DNA of 7,990 nt from Bacteroidales bacterium (GCA_003155705.1 PMEC01000101.1:20338-28327); one strand, 5' to 3'; counted from the stretch's first letter, positions 1 to 7,990 are shown. Notes: generated from the letters alone by a model not told the origin. Numbers and translations are program-made.

Positions 1-1
1 G

Positions 2-1642
2 GAAGGTGTAGAGACAGTTTTCGGGTACCCTGGAGGGGCTATTATGCCAGTATATGATAAACTTCTCGATTACAGTGATAAAATCAATCATATACTTACA
101 CGCCATGAACAGGGTGCAGCACATGCAGCTCAGGCATATTCGATGGTTACCGGAAAACCAGGTGTCTGTTTTGCAACTTCAGGACCCGGTGCGACCAACC
201 TTATTACTGGCATTGCAAATGCATTCCTCGATTCAGTTCCTGTTGTTTTTATTACCGCTCAGGTTGCTTCCGGATTAATAGGTACTGATGCTTTTCAGGA
301 GACTGATATCCTGGGTGTTTCGATGCCGGTAACCAAATGGAATTGCCAGGTAAAAAAAGCATCTGAAATACCGGATGCAATATCCAGGGCATTCTACATT
401 GCAACAACAGGGCGTCCCGGTCCGGTTCTCGTCGACATAACGAAGGATGCTCAGTTCGAGAAATCCGAGTTTGTCTACAAAAAATGTGAATATATCAGAA
501 GTTATAATCCGCACATTCCTCTTCATACAAAAGAAATCGAGTCTGCTGCAATACTAATTAACCATGCCACTAAACCACTGATTCTTGCAGGACACGGAGT
601 TCTGATCTCAAAAGCAGAAAAAGAGTTGAAGGAATTTGCTGAAAAAACAGGTATTCCGGTAGCTCTTACTCTTCTTGGGCTATCTGCATTTCCTGCAAAT
701 CACAGATTATATGCTGGCATGCTGGGCATGCATGGAAACTATGCCCCAAACCTGCTTACCAATGAGGCTGATCTTATAATTGCCATCGGAATGAGATTTG
801 ACGATCGTGTTACCAGTAATCTTAAAGAATATGCCAAAAAAGCAAGCATAATCCACATAGAGATTGATGAAGCCGAAATAAATAAGAATGTGGTGGTTGA
901 TATTGAAATAAACAACGATGCCAGAGAGGTGCTCAGGTACATGATGCCTCTGGTTAAAAACAACTCTTTTGAAAAATGGATAAGGGAATTCAGGATTTGC
1001 GACAAGATAGAATATGACAAAGTAATAAAATCGGAGATAAAACCTATTTCAGGGGAGATTAAGATGGGAGAAGTTGTCAACCTTGTCTCCGATCTTACAA
1101 AAGGGGATGCTATAGTTGTGACTGATGTCGGACAGAACCAGATGGTTGCCGCACGTTACTATAAGTTTGCTCACGCAAACACACTGGTAACCTCAGGAGG
1201 AATGGGAACTATGGGATTTGGACTTCCCGCATCAATCGGAGCAGCTATTGGCCGTCCTGATTCAACTGTCATTGCTTTTATTGGGGATGGCGGTTTCCAG
1301 ATGACAATTCAGGAACTTGGCACCATCCTGCAGTACAAAGTTCCGGTTAAGATCATCATCCTGAATAACAGTTTCCTTGGAATGGTAAGGCAATGGCAGG
1401 ATATGTTCTTTAAAAAAAGATATGCTTCCACAGAGATGGTGAACCCCGATTTTGTGACAATTGCAGGTGGATTTAATATTCCGGCAAAAAGAGTATCGGA
1501 GAGATCTGAACTTAAAGATTCCATTATCGAAATGCTTGCAGCGCCAGGTCCTTACCTGCTTGAGGTCGTCATAGAAAAAGAAGCAAATGTATTTCCAATG
1601 GTAGAACCCGGATCGTCAGTTTCAGATATAAGATTAACATAA
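2..1642 (+). CDS. ilvB: Acetolactate synthase large (catalytic) subunit, 5'-truncated by window edge
   Basis: ThDP-dependent enzyme that condenses two pyruvates to 2-acetolactate (valine/leucine route), or pyruvate with 2-ketobutyrate to 2-aceto-2-hydroxybutyrate (isoleucine route). The reading frame is open from base 2, and the codons before the ATG at 44 encode the conserved family N-terminus ([14 protein letters not shown]). The true start therefore lies upstream and ATG 44 is an internal Met. About 546 residues are present; the family is usually about 560-570, so roughly 15-25 are missing. Numbering from Met at 44: the cofactor-activating Glu is E22 in [17 protein letters not shown] is at 46-53; the central FAD/nucleotide-fold domain is at about 165-305; the ThDP/Mg motif starts at GDGG 414-417 and closes at NN 441-442; GMVRQWQ 446-452 is typical of biosynthetic (anabolic) acetolactate synthases. 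The C-terminus ([13 protein letters not shown]) is complete. It is followed 12 bases later by its regulatory subunit, which supports IlvB over other ThDP enzymes such as glyoxylate carboligase or pyruvate oxidase. Confidence 0.97.
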   Translation, partial: EGVETVFGYPGGAIMPVYDKLLDYSDKINHILTRHEQGAAHAAQAYSMVTGKPGVCFATSGPGATNLITGIANAFLDSVPVVFITAQVASGLIGTDAFQETDILGVSMPVTKWNCQVKKASEIPDAISRAFYIATTGRPGPVLVDITKDAQFEKSEFVYKKCEYIRSYNPHIPLHTKEIESAAILINHATKPLILAGHGVLISKAEKELKEFAEKTGIPVALTLLGLSAFPANHRLYAGMLGMHGNYAPNLLTNEADLIIAIGMRFDDRVTSNLKEYAKKASIIHIEIDEAEINKNVVVDIEINNDAREVLRYMMPLVKNNSFEKWIREFRICDKIEYDKVIKSEIKPISGEIKMGEVVNLVSDLTKGDAIVVTDVGQNQMVAARYYKFAHANTLVTSGGMGTMGFGLPASIGAAIGRPDSTVIAFIGDGGFQMTIQELGTILQYKVPVKIIILNNSFLGMVRQWQDMFFKKRYASTEMVNPDFVTIAGGFNIPAKRVSERSELKDSIIEMLAAPGPYLLEVVIEKEANVFPMVEPGSSVSDIRLT

Positions 1643-1654
1643 TAATATGAAGCT

Positions 1655-2221
1655 ATGAAACAAGAATTTACAATATCATTATTTACCGAGGATCATATCG
1701 GGATCCTGAGCCAGATAACAATAATACTTACTCGGAGACAGATAAACATCGACAGTATAACTGCCTCAGAATCTGCTGTTAAAGGCGTACAGCTTCTCAC
1801 ACTTGCTGTAAGGACAACCGATGAAATGGTCAGGAAAGTGGCCCGTCAGTTTGAGAAGCTGATTGATGTACTGAAGGTATTTGTTCACACATCCGAAGAA
1901 ATAGTATATCAGGAGATTGCATTATTCAAGGTTCCGACAAAAGCATTAATGTCGGGAAATATTATTGACCATATAGTCAGGGCACATAACGCACGTTTCC
2001 TTGAAATTACACCGGAATACATGGTGCTGGAAAAAACCGGACATAAAAGCGAGATCGTACGGCTGCTCGACGAACTTGAACCTTATGGGGTTTTGCAATA
2101 TGTAAGATCAGGAAGGGTAGCTATTACAAAACAGGTAAAGGAACTGAATGCCTATCTCATTGAAATGGATCAGGCCAGCAGGACTAAAAATGAAGAAGCA
2201 GAAGTATATAGTATATCATAG
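1655..2221 (+). CDS. ilvN: Acetolactate synthase small (regulatory) subunit
   Basis: Regulatory partner of IlvB; in this family it raises catalytic activity and confers feedback inhibition by valine or other branched-chain amino acids. The 188-residue product has an N-terminal ACT domain (about 4-78). It has the expected effector-site pattern: G16 in EDHIGILSQ, then RRQINIDSIT (28-37) with N31 at the usual ligand-contacting Asn. A second conserved domain (about 84-160) follows, including the SGNIIDHIVRAHNARFLEITPE stretch around 100-121. The last 25 or so residues are a polar tail, which makes it slightly longer than the common 160-residue form. The start at 1655 puts the ACT domain right at the N-terminus. 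An upstream ATG at 1647 is in another frame and stops after three codons. There is no clear Shine-Dalgarno sequence. Whether this subunit senses valine, leucine or isoleucine cannot be read from the sequence. Confidence 0.95.
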   Translation: MKQEFTISLFTEDHIGILSQITIILTRRQINIDSITASESAVKGVQLLTLAVRTTDEMVRKVARQFEKLIDVLKVFVHTSEEIVYQEIALFKVPTKALMSGNIIDHIVRAHNARFLEITPEYMVLEKTGHKSEIVRLLDELEPYGVLQYVRSGRVAITKQVKELNAYLIEMDQASRTKNEEAEVYSIS

Positions 2222-2245
2222 TAATTAACTTAACTATTAAATATC

Positions 2246-3292
2246 ATGGCAAAAATTAATTTTGGCGGTGTCGTCGAAAATGTAGTAACAAGAGAAGAGT
2301 TTCCACTTTCAAAAGCCCGTGAAGTTCTTAAAAATGAACTCGTCGCAGTTATTGGATACGGTGTTCAGGGTCCGGCCCAGGCATTGAATATGAAGGATAA
2401 CGGCATTAATGTTATTATTGGCCAGGCTCCGGAGTTTAAAGCCGATTGGGACAAAGCCCTGGCCGATGGTTTTATACCGGGTAAGACTTTATTCCCTGTC
2501 GAGGAGGCTGCAAAAAAAGGTACCATCATACAATACCTGGTATCTGATGCGGCACAAAGAATTCTCTGGCCAAAATTAAAACTTTGTCTCAAAAAAGGTG
2601 ATGCACTCTATTTCTCACATGGGTTTTCTATCACATATAAAGAACATACCGGAGTTATACCTCCTGCTGACATTGATGTTATCCTCTGTGCTCCAAAAGG
2701 TTCAGGAACGAGCGTAAGACGGAATTTCCTTGCAGGTGCCGGTATTAACTCAAGCTATTCAGTTTTTCAGGATTTTACCGGCAGAGCTGAAGAACGCATA
2801 ATTGCATTGGGTATTGCTATTGGTTCAGGATACCTTTTCCCAACAACTTTTGAAAACGAGGTTTTCAGTGATCTTACCGGAGAACGGGGGGTACTTATGG
2901 GTGCATTGGCAGGAATAATGGATGCACAATACCAGGTTCTGCGAGATAACGGACACAGTCCCTCTGAAGCTTTTAATGAAACAGTTGAAGAACTAACGCA
3001 GAGTTTAATCCGCCTTGTCGATGAAAAAGGTATGGATTGGATGTACGCCAATTGCAGTGCAACAGCTCAGCGCGGGGCACTCGACTGGCTTCCAAAATTC
3101 AAGGCAGCAACTCTTCCTGTTTTCACTGAACTTTACAATAAGGTCAAATCCGGTGAAGAATGTGTCAGAGTTCTTCAGTCAACCGGTGCTGCCAATTATA
3201 AAGAGGTACTCGATGCTGAACTTAAAGAACTTGGCGGTTCAGAAATGTGGAGAACGGGTGCAGCTGTGCGAAAACTCAGACCAGTGAAATAA
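2246..3292 (+). CDS. ilvC: Ketol-acid reductoisomerase, class I, with unusual cofactor loop
   Basis: Mg-dependent isomerisation and NAD(P)H reduction of 2-acetolactate or 2-aceto-2-hydroxybutyrate to the dihydroxy acids; second step shared by valine and isoleucine synthesis. At 348 residues it fits the short class I enzymes with one C-terminal knotted domain. The Rossmann fingerprint is GYGVQG (37-42). Active-site residues are in place: H125 in FSHGF, K151 in APKGSGT, Mg ligands D209 and E213 in SDLTGE, E245 and E249 in FNETVEEL, and S271 in NCSATA. The oddity is the cofactor-selecting loop at 61-67 (APEFKAD, before WDKA). Aligned by the shared W-x-K-A, D67 sits where E. coli IlvC has S78 and K65 where it has R76. 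An acidic residue there, with no Arg or Ser in the loop, is the pattern linked to NADH preference; this is inference. The gene starts 24 bases after ilvN without a recognisable Shine-Dalgarno. The C-terminus (WRTGAAVRKLRP) is complete. Confidence 0.97.
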   Translation: MAKINFGGVVENVVTREEFPLSKAREVLKNELVAVIGYGVQGPAQALNMKDNGINVIIGQAPEFKADWDKALADGFIPGKTLFPVEEAAKKGTIIQYLVSDAAQRILWPKLKLCLKKGDALYFSHGFSITYKEHTGVIPPADIDVILCAPKGSGTSVRRNFLAGAGINSSYSVFQDFTGRAEERIIALGIAIGSGYLFPTTFENEVFSDLTGERGVLMGALAGIMDAQYQVLRDNGHSPSEAFNETVEELTQSLIRLVDEKGMDWMYANCSATAQRGALDWLPKFKAATLPVFTELYNKVKSGEECVRVLQSTGAANYKEVLDAELKELGGSEMWRTGAAVRKLRPVK

Positions 3293-3316
3293 CTCTTTTA
3301 CAAATAACTTATTAAA

Positions 3317-4810
3317 ATGGATGATAAGGTAATAATTTTCGATACTACTCTCAGAGATGGAGAACAGGTTCCGGGATGCCAGCTGAACACCGTTGAAAAA
3401 ATTGAAGTAGCACAAGCCCTTGAAAATCTTGGCGTTGACATAATTGAAGCAGGCTTTCCCATATCAAGCCCGGGTGATTTTAAGTCCGTGGTTGAAATTT
3501 CCAAGTCTGTTACCAACCCTATTATCTGCGCTCTCACCAGGGCTGTCAAAAAAGATATCGAGGTAGCAGCTGAAGCCCTTCAATATGCAAAACGGAAAAG
3601 AATTCATACGGGTATAGGAACATCACCCTTTCACATAGAACATAAAATAAGGACCACGCCTGAAGAGATAATCAGAAGAGCTTCAGATTCAGTAAAGTAT
3701 GCTAAAAAATTCGTTGAGGACGTGGAATTTTATGCTGAGGATGCGGGAAGATCGGATAATGAGTACCTGGCAAAGGTGATAGAAGCAGTAATTAAGGCTG
3801 GAGCTACAGTGGTAAATATACCTGATACTACCGGTTATTGCCTTCCTGAGGAATATGGTGCAAAAATAAAATTCCTTAAAGATAATGTTCCGAATATAGA
3901 CAAAGTGATAATTTCAACCCATTGTCACAACGATCTCGGAATGGCGACCGCAAATACTATCATGGGAGTAATTAACGGCGCCAGACAGGTGGAGGTCACC
4001 GTCAATGGCATAGGCGAGAGAGCCGGTAACACTTCCCTTGAGGAAATTGCTATGATTATTAAAAGTCATCACGACCTTAATCTGAGGACTGACATCAACA
4101 CAAAAATGATCTATAGCATAAGCCGTCTTGTCTCAACGCTGATGAGTATGCCGGTTCAGGCAAATAAAGCCATAGTAGGCAAAAATGCTTTTGCCCATTC
4201 TTCAGGAATTCATCAGGATGGTGTCCTGAAGAAAAGAGATAATTACGAAATCATCGATCCTGTAGAAGTCGGGATAAGGGAATCTTCAATTATTCTTACA
4301 GCCCGCAGTGGCAGGGCTGCATTAAATCACAGGCTTGAATTGCTTGGTTTTAAGCTTAACAAAGAGGAGATTGATGACATTTACCATAGTTTTCTCCAAC
4401 TTGCTGATAAAAAGAAAGATATTAATGATGAGGATATAAGAATCCTTACCGGGGAGGTCTCTCACGGAGAAAAAAAGCTTAAACTTGAACACCTCCAGGT
4501 CGCCTGCGGTAAATCCGTAATGCCTGTTGCTACAGTCGGACTCAGGGTAAATGGAGAAGTTCATGTCGCAACATCTACAGGTAATGGACCGATTGACGCT
4601 GCTTTTACGGCAGTCAAACAACTTATAAGTAAGACTGTTCATCTTGAAGAATTCCTAATACAGGCTATTACCAAAGGAAGTGATGATCTTGGGAAGGTCC
4701 ATATACAGGTTGAGCACCAGGGAAATATTTACTACGGATTCTCAGCCAATACAGATATTATAACCGCTTCAGTGGAAGCATTTATTGATGCAATTTCAAA
4801 AATTAAATGA
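3317..4810 (+). CDS. leuA: 2-isopropylmalate synthase
   Basis: Condenses acetyl-CoA with 2-ketoisovalerate to 2-isopropylmalate, the committed step of leucine synthesis. The 497-residue product has the HMGL-like TIM barrel (about 4-275) with [10 protein letters not shown] (8-17), [10 protein letters not shown] (97-106), E141/D142 in FYAEDAGR, the metal-binding HCHND (202-206), NGIGERAGN (230-238) and [12 protein letters not shown] (294-305). A linker region follows, then the C-terminal allosteric LeuA dimer domain (about 385-497, with [15 protein letters not shown]). The length matches bacterial type LeuA (E. coli about 523) and the regulatory domain is intact, so leucine feedback is expected from family knowledge. 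The [10 protein letters not shown] and HQDGVLK motifs and the position before leuC mark this as the true LeuA, distinct from the paralog starting at 6841. Its stop overlaps the leuC start (ATGA). The start is 24 bases after ilvC, preceded by an AT-rich stretch with no Shine-Dalgarno. Confidence 0.96.
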   Translation: MDDKVIIFDTTLRDGEQVPGCQLNTVEKIEVAQALENLGVDIIEAGFPISSPGDFKSVVEISKSVTNPIICALTRAVKKDIEVAAEALQYAKRKRIHTGIGTSPFHIEHKIRTTPEEIIRRASDSVKYAKKFVEDVEFYAEDAGRSDNEYLAKVIEAVIKAGATVVNIPDTTGYCLPEEYGAKIKFLKDNVPNIDKVIISTHCHNDLGMATANTIMGVINGARQVEVTVNGIGERAGNTSLEEIAMIIKSHHDLNLRTDINTKMIYSISRLVSTLMSMPVQANKAIVGKNAFAHSSGIHQDGVLKKRDNYEIIDPVEVGIRESSIILTARSGRAALNHRLELLGFKLNKEEIDDIYHSFLQLADKKKDINDEDIRILTGEVSHGEKKLKLEHLQVACGKSVMPVATVGLRVNGEVHVATSTGNGPIDAAFTAVKQLISKTVHLEEFLIQAITKGSDDLGKVHIQVEHQGNIYYGFSANTDIITASVEAFIDAISKIK

Positions 4811-6216
4811 AAGCAAAAACACTTTTCGACAAAATATGGGACGACCATGTTGTTTATTCCATTGAAGACGGACCGGATATCCTGTATATTGATCAGCATT
4901 ATATTCACGAAGTAACCAGCCCTCAGGCTTTCAATGGTCTTGAAGAGCGAGGCATTCCTGTGTTCAGACCATCGCGAACGCTTGCCACTGCAGACCATAA
5001 CATCCCGACAAAGGATCAGCACCTCCCGATAAAGGATGAGCTGTCCCGGCTTCAGGTTGAAAAGTTAACTGAGAACTGCAGAAAACATAATATCAGGCTG
5101 TTTGGACTAAATCATCCGGATAATGGTATTGTACATGTCATCGGACCTGAACTGGGCTTCACAAAGCCGGGAATGACAATCGTATGCGGCGACAGCCATA
5201 CCTCAACGCATGGCGCTTTCGGTACTATTGCCTTTGGTATAGGAACCAGTGAGGTCGAAATGGTTTTGGCTTCGCAATGTCTCCTTCAGACAAAACCCAT
5301 GACAATGAGGATAACAGTAAACGGCGATCTGAACAAGGGCGTTACATCCAAAGATATTATCATGTACATTATTGCTAAATTGTCATCAGGTGGGGCAACA
5401 GGCTATTTCGTTGAATATTGTGGTAATACAATTGAAAAACTGAGTATGGAGGCAAGAATGACAATCTGCAATATGAGCATCGAGATGGGTGCCAGAGGCG
5501 GACTGATCGCTCCTGATAATATAACATTCGAATACCTTAAAGAACATAGCAAAAAAGTTAAACAATCCGACTGGGAATCAACTGTTCAACAATGGAAGAA
5601 CCTTAAATCCGATGCAGGTGTTAAGTTTAAACGCGAAATCAGTATCACCGCTTCAGAAATTAAACCAATGATAACTTTCGGTACCAATCCGGGTATGGCA
5701 ATACCTGTTGATGGTTTTATACCAGGGTCTGGGGAAATGGATGATAAAGGAGGAGATGCTTCATTCATTAAATCGCTTGATTACATGGGATTTAAGCCCG
5801 GCGAGCAGATTTCTGGTCATACTGTCGATTATGTCTTTCTCGGAAGCTGCACCAATGGGAGGATTGAAGATTTCAGAGCATTCGCCAGTATTGTCAAAGG
5901 AAGGCAAAAGGCGCCGGGAATTACTGCACTTCTTGTTCCGGGTTCAAAAAAAGTGGAAGAACAGGTTAAGAAAGAGGGTTTACTTAAGATATTAAATAAT
6001 GCAGGATTTGAACTCCGTCAACCAGGATGTTCATCATGTCTGGCTATGAATGAGGATAAGATCCCTGCCGGGAAATATGCCGTTTCAACATCCAACAGGA
6101 ACTTTGAGGGAAGGCAGGGACCAGGTGCGAGAACATTACTTGCCAGTCCACTGACTGCGGCTGCAGCTGCAATTACAGGTAAGATAACAAACCCTGTTGA
6201 GTTAATGAATAATTAA
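4807..6216 (+). CDS. leuC: 3-isopropylmalate dehydratase large subunit
   Basis: Catalytic 4Fe-4S subunit of isopropylmalate isomerase, which interconverts 2- and 3-isopropylmalate together with LeuD; the same enzyme can isomerise citramalate to 3-methylmalate. The 469 residues match the usual bacterial LeuC size (about 466). The aconitase-family features are present: substrate-region motifs TADHNIPT (61-68) and [13 protein letters not shown] (127-139), and the three cluster-ligating cysteines C348 in GSCTNGR, and C408 and C411 in [10 protein letters not shown]. The arginine-rich signature [13 protein letters not shown] (429-441) and the C-terminal [12 protein letters not shown] are also present. 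The start is the ATG of an ATGA overlap with the leuA stop, and there is no Shine-Dalgarno ahead of it, so translation is probably coupled to leuA. leuD follows after 22 bases. Because a citramalate synthase is encoded in the same operon, LeuCD probably serves both the leucine and the isoleucine branches; this is inference. Confidence 0.97.
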   Translation: MKAKTLFDKIWDDHVVYSIEDGPDILYIDQHYIHEVTSPQAFNGLEERGIPVFRPSRTLATADHNIPTKDQHLPIKDELSRLQVEKLTENCRKHNIRLFGLNHPDNGIVHVIGPELGFTKPGMTIVCGDSHTSTHGAFGTIAFGIGTSEVEMVLASQCLLQTKPMTMRITVNGDLNKGVTSKDIIMYIIAKLSSGGATGYFVEYCGNTIEKLSMEARMTICNMSIEMGARGGLIAPDNITFEYLKEHSKKVKQSDWESTVQQWKNLKSDAGVKFKREISITASEIKPMITFGTNPGMAIPVDGFIPGSGEMDDKGGDASFIKSLDYMGFKPGEQISGHTVDYVFLGSCTNGRIEDFRAFASIVKGRQKAPGITALLVPGSKKVEEQVKKEGLLKILNNAGFELRQPGCSSCLAMNEDKIPAGKYAVSTSNRNFEGRQGPGARTLLASPLTAAAAAITGKITNPVELMNN

Positions 6217-6238
6217 ACCAATTTTTAAAACTTCAACC

Positions 6239-6844
6239 ATGTCAAAAGAAAAATTCATTATACTGGAATCCACATGCATTCCGCTTCCGGTAGAAAATGT
6301 GGATACCGACCAGATTATCCCAGCCAGGTTTCTAACAGCAACAACCAGACAGGGCTTCGGCGAAAACCTTTTCCGAGACTGGAGATACCTGAAAGATGGA
6401 ATAAGTGTAAATAATACATTTATTCTTAATAACCCTTCATTTTCAGGTAAAATACTGGTTACAGGTAAAAATTTCGGATGTGGTTCAAGCAGGGAGCATG
6501 CCGTTTGGGCAATATACGATTATGGATTCAGGGTGGTGATTTCCAGTTTTTTTGCGGATATCTTCATGAATAATGCAATCAATAACGGACTTCTTCCTGT
6601 GAGAATACCCGAACAGAATTTACAGAATCTCATTCATCTCGTACAGAAAGATCCGCAAACTAATGTCAGGGTAAACCTTGAAGCACAAACACTTGAGATA
6701 CCTGCTACCGGAGAGATCATCGGGTTTGAAATAAACCGCTTTAAAAAAGAGTGTCTGATAAATGGCTTCAATGACATTGATTATCTGATAAATGCGAGGA
6801 ATAAAATAGTTGAGTACGAAGCTAAGAAAGGATTGACAGCATGA
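6239..6844 (+). CDS. leuD: 3-isopropylmalate dehydratase small subunit
   Basis: Small subunit of isopropylmalate isomerase, contributing the swivel domain that completes the active site with LeuC. At 201 residues it matches the E. coli-type LeuD (about 200) and not the shorter archaeal or homoaconitase type (about 165). It has the motifs VDTDQIIPARFL (21-32), GKNFGCGSSREHAVWA (76-91, substrate-binding loop) and SSFFADIFMNNAINNGLLPV (102-121). The N-terminal start is supported by the short lead into the conserved PLPVENVDTDQI segment. The 22-base gap after leuC (CCAATTTTTAAAACTTCAAC just before the ATG) is AT-rich and has no Shine-Dalgarno. The stop overlaps the next start as ATGA. It is complete, with nothing unusual. 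Confidence 0.97.
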   Translation: MSKEKFIILESTCIPLPVENVDTDQIIPARFLTATTRQGFGENLFRDWRYLKDGISVNNTFILNNPSFSGKILVTGKNFGCGSSREHAVWAIYDYGFRVVISSFFADIFMNNAINNGLLPVRIPEQNLQNLIHLVQKDPQTNVRVNLEAQTLEIPATGEIIGFEINRFKKECLINGFNDIDYLINARNKIVEYEAKKGLTA

Positions 6845-7990
6845 GAATAGAAATAATGGATACAACTCTGAGAGACGGAGAACAGACACAGGGAGTGTCG
6901 TATTCACCACTCGAAAAACTTCATATCGCCAAACTTCTTCTTAAAGACTTAAAAATCGATCGTATTGAAGTTGCATCAGCCAGAGTTTCTGCCGGAGAAT
7001 TTGAAGGATTCAGTAAAATAGCTGAATGGGCACGTCATAATAATCTCCAGAGAAAAGTTGAAGTTCTTGGCTTTGTTGATGGAGATCTGTCACTTAACTG
7101 GATTAATGATGCCGGTGGAAAAGTGATAAATCTGCTTTGCAAAGGGTCACTAAGACATCTTGAAAAACAACTGAGAAAAACTCCGGAAAAGCATGTGAGC
7201 GATATTAAAGAAATTATAAGAAAAGCGGAAGCTCTTGATATACACGTAAATATCTATCTGGAAGACTGGTCCAACGGGATGATCAATTCTGAAGGTTATG
7301 TTTTATTCATGCTTGATTCACTGAAGGATGAAAATATTGAGAGATTCATGCTTCCGGATACTCTGGGGATCCTTAACCCGGAACAAACCTATGCTTTTTG
7401 TAAGAAAATAATTGACCTGTACCCTTCTCTTCATTTTGATTTTCATGCTCATAATGATTATGACCTGGCTGTTGCCAATGTATTCTCGGCAGTTAAAGCA
7501 GGCATTAAAGGCATTCATACAACTGTAAACGGACTGGGAGAACGGGCTGGAAATGCTCCTCTTTCAAGCGTAATTGGAGTACTTCGTGATCAGCTCGATG
7601 CTGAAACAGGAATAAATGAATTTGAGATTACCAAAGTAAGCAGGATAGTTGAAACATTCAGCGGAATCAGGATCCCTGTAAATAAACCGGTTATAGGTGA
7701 AAATGTATTTACACAAACCTCTGGTATTCATGCTGATGGTGACAGTAAAGACAATCTCTATTATAATAATCTCATGCCTGAACGTTTCGGAAGAAAAAGG
7801 AAATATGCTCTTGGTAAACAATCAGGCAAAGCTACGGTAAGAAAAAACCTGGAGGAATTCGGTCTTTTTCTTAATCCTGAATCACTGACTAAAGTAACTC
7901 AGAGAGTAATTGAACTAGGCGATAAAAAAGAAAATGTAACAACAGAGGATTTGCCCTTTATTATCGCAGATGTGCTTGGTAATGACCAGA
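6841..7990 (+). CDS. cimA: (R)-citramalate synthase, Leptospira CimA type, 3'-truncated by window edge
   Basis: Predicted to condense pyruvate with acetyl-CoA to (R)-citramalate, the entry to threonine-independent isoleucine synthesis. The frame stays open through base 7990: 383 residues are visible. The Leptospira enzyme, about 516 residues by recollection, suggests roughly 130 more, mainly the C-terminal isoleucine-sensing domain. The TIM barrel carries DTTLRDGEQ (7-15), RIEVASARVS (41-50), NLLCKGSLRHLEKQL (97-111), YLEDWSNGM (139-147), LPDTLG (171-176), FHAHNDYDLAVAN (201-213), NGLGERAGN (230-238) and TQTSGIHADGD (291-301). It then has PERFGRKRKYALGKQSGKA (314-332) and TTEDLPFIIADV (367-378). 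These segments match Leptospira interrogans CimA closely as I recall it. With a constant offset of 5 residues, its pyruvate-contacting L81, L104 and Y312 correspond to L76, L99 and Y307 here; R11, D12, E141, T174, H202, H204 and H297 are also kept. The ATG overlaps the leuD stop. AAGGA at 6828-6832 is a possible ribosome site. Alternatives are a second LeuA or homocitrate synthase, both less likely. Confidence 0.88.
   Translation, partial: MRIEIMDTTLRDGEQTQGVSYSPLEKLHIAKLLLKDLKIDRIEVASARVSAGEFEGFSKIAEWARHNNLQRKVEVLGFVDGDLSLNWINDAGGKVINLLCKGSLRHLEKQLRKTPEKHVSDIKEIIRKAEALDIHVNIYLEDWSNGMINSEGYVLFMLDSLKDENIERFMLPDTLGILNPEQTYAFCKKIIDLYPSLHFDFHAHNDYDLAVANVFSAVKAGIKGIHTTVNGLGERAGNAPLSSVIGVLRDQLDAETGINEFEITKVSRIVETFSGIRIPVNKPVIGENVFTQTSGIHADGDSKDNLYYNNLMPERFGRKRKYALGKQSGKATVRKNLEEFGLFLNPESLTKVTQRVIELGDKKENVTTEDLPFIIADVLGNDQ

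Noticed and set aside
44..46. ATG at 44 as the start of the acetolactate synthase gene
   Set aside because: The same frame is open from base 2 and encodes the conserved [14 protein letters not shown] segment of the family, so the start is upstream of the window.
739..1080. 113-codon minus-strand open frame
   Set aside because: It lies entirely antisense to the central domain of ilvB, has a low-complexity Ser/Ile/Leu-rich translation and no recognisable motif; it is a shadow of the real gene.
3015..3287. 90-codon plus-strand open frame in another frame
   Set aside because: It lies fully inside the ilvC C-terminal domain, whose conserved active-site residues fix the true frame.
3293..3316. 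Possible terminator or promoter separating the ilv and leu genes
   Set aside because: The 24-base gap has no inverted repeat with a T-run and no room for a Bacteroidota-type -33/-7 promoter; any promoter inside ilvC could not be recognised by eye.
4322..4642. 106-codon minus-strand open frame
   Set aside because: It is antisense to the C-terminal half of leuA, shows no family motif, and the + strand protein is fully conserved.
7318..7821. Two minus-strand open frames (7318-7518 and 7564-7821)
   Set aside because: Both are antisense to cimA, which is continuous and conserved on the + strand across the whole stretch.
6841..7990. Second copy of leuA or a homocitrate synthase
   Set aside because: The protein lacks the LeuA signature segments [10 protein letters not shown] and HQDGVLK, and carries the CimA-type NLLCKGSLRHLEKQL, EDWSNG and ERFGRKRKYALGK segments.
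1..7990. Mobile element, defence system, CRISPR array, tRNA or riboswitch
   Set aside because: The window is almost wholly occupied by seven core metabolic genes with intact motifs, and no gap exceeds 24 bases. No terminal repeats, transposase or structured RNA was seen.

Overview
The window is a single-strand, tightly packed biosynthetic operon for the branched-chain amino acids (valine, leucine, isoleucine). Every gene is on the + strand and no gap between genes exceeds 24 bases. I see no RNA gene, mobile element, CRISPR array, tandem repeat, terminator or internal promoter. Both edges cut through genes: the first CDS has lost its start upstream of base 1, and the last runs off the end at base 7990.

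Organism: most likely a member of Bacteroidota. This is an inference from the overall look of the proteins, the AT-leaning composition, and start codons that mostly lack a Shine-Dalgarno sequence and instead follow A/T-rich stretches. No marker gene fixes the taxonomy.

Layout: ilvB (acetolactate synthase large subunit, 5'-truncated, 2-1642), ilvN (its ACT-domain regulatory subunit, 1655-2221), ilvC (ketol-acid reductoisomerase, 2246-3292), leuA (2-isopropylmalate synthase, 3317-4810), leuC and leuD (isopropylmalate isomerase large and small subunits, 4807-6216 and 6239-6844), and a second DRE-TIM/HMGL-like synthase (6841 to the window end). The last gene closely resembles the Leptospira-type (R)-citramalate synthase CimA as I recall that sequence. 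leuA/leuC and leuD/cimA each overlap by ATGA, which suggests translational coupling.

How the genes work together: IlvBN and IlvC carry out the first two steps shared by the valine and isoleucine routes. LeuA takes 2-ketoisovalerate into leucine synthesis, and LeuCD isomerises 2-isopropylmalate. CimA would condense pyruvate with acetyl-CoA to citramalate. LeuCD (and LeuB, not in the window) can carry citramalate on to 2-ketobutyrate, which re-enters at IlvBN. The operon therefore appears to encode a threonine-independent isoleucine route. ilvD, leuB and ilvE are not in the window; ilvD and leuB may lie just outside it.

The two points most worth checking are the CimA assignment, where the residues I recall as contacting pyruvate, metal and catalysis in the Leptospira enzyme are all present, and the cofactor loop of IlvC. 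That loop has Asp where NADPH-type enzymes usually have Ser and lacks Arg, which suggests NADH use. Otherwise this is an ordinary, intact core-metabolism operon, and I found no evidence of a novel defence, mobile or regulatory system.
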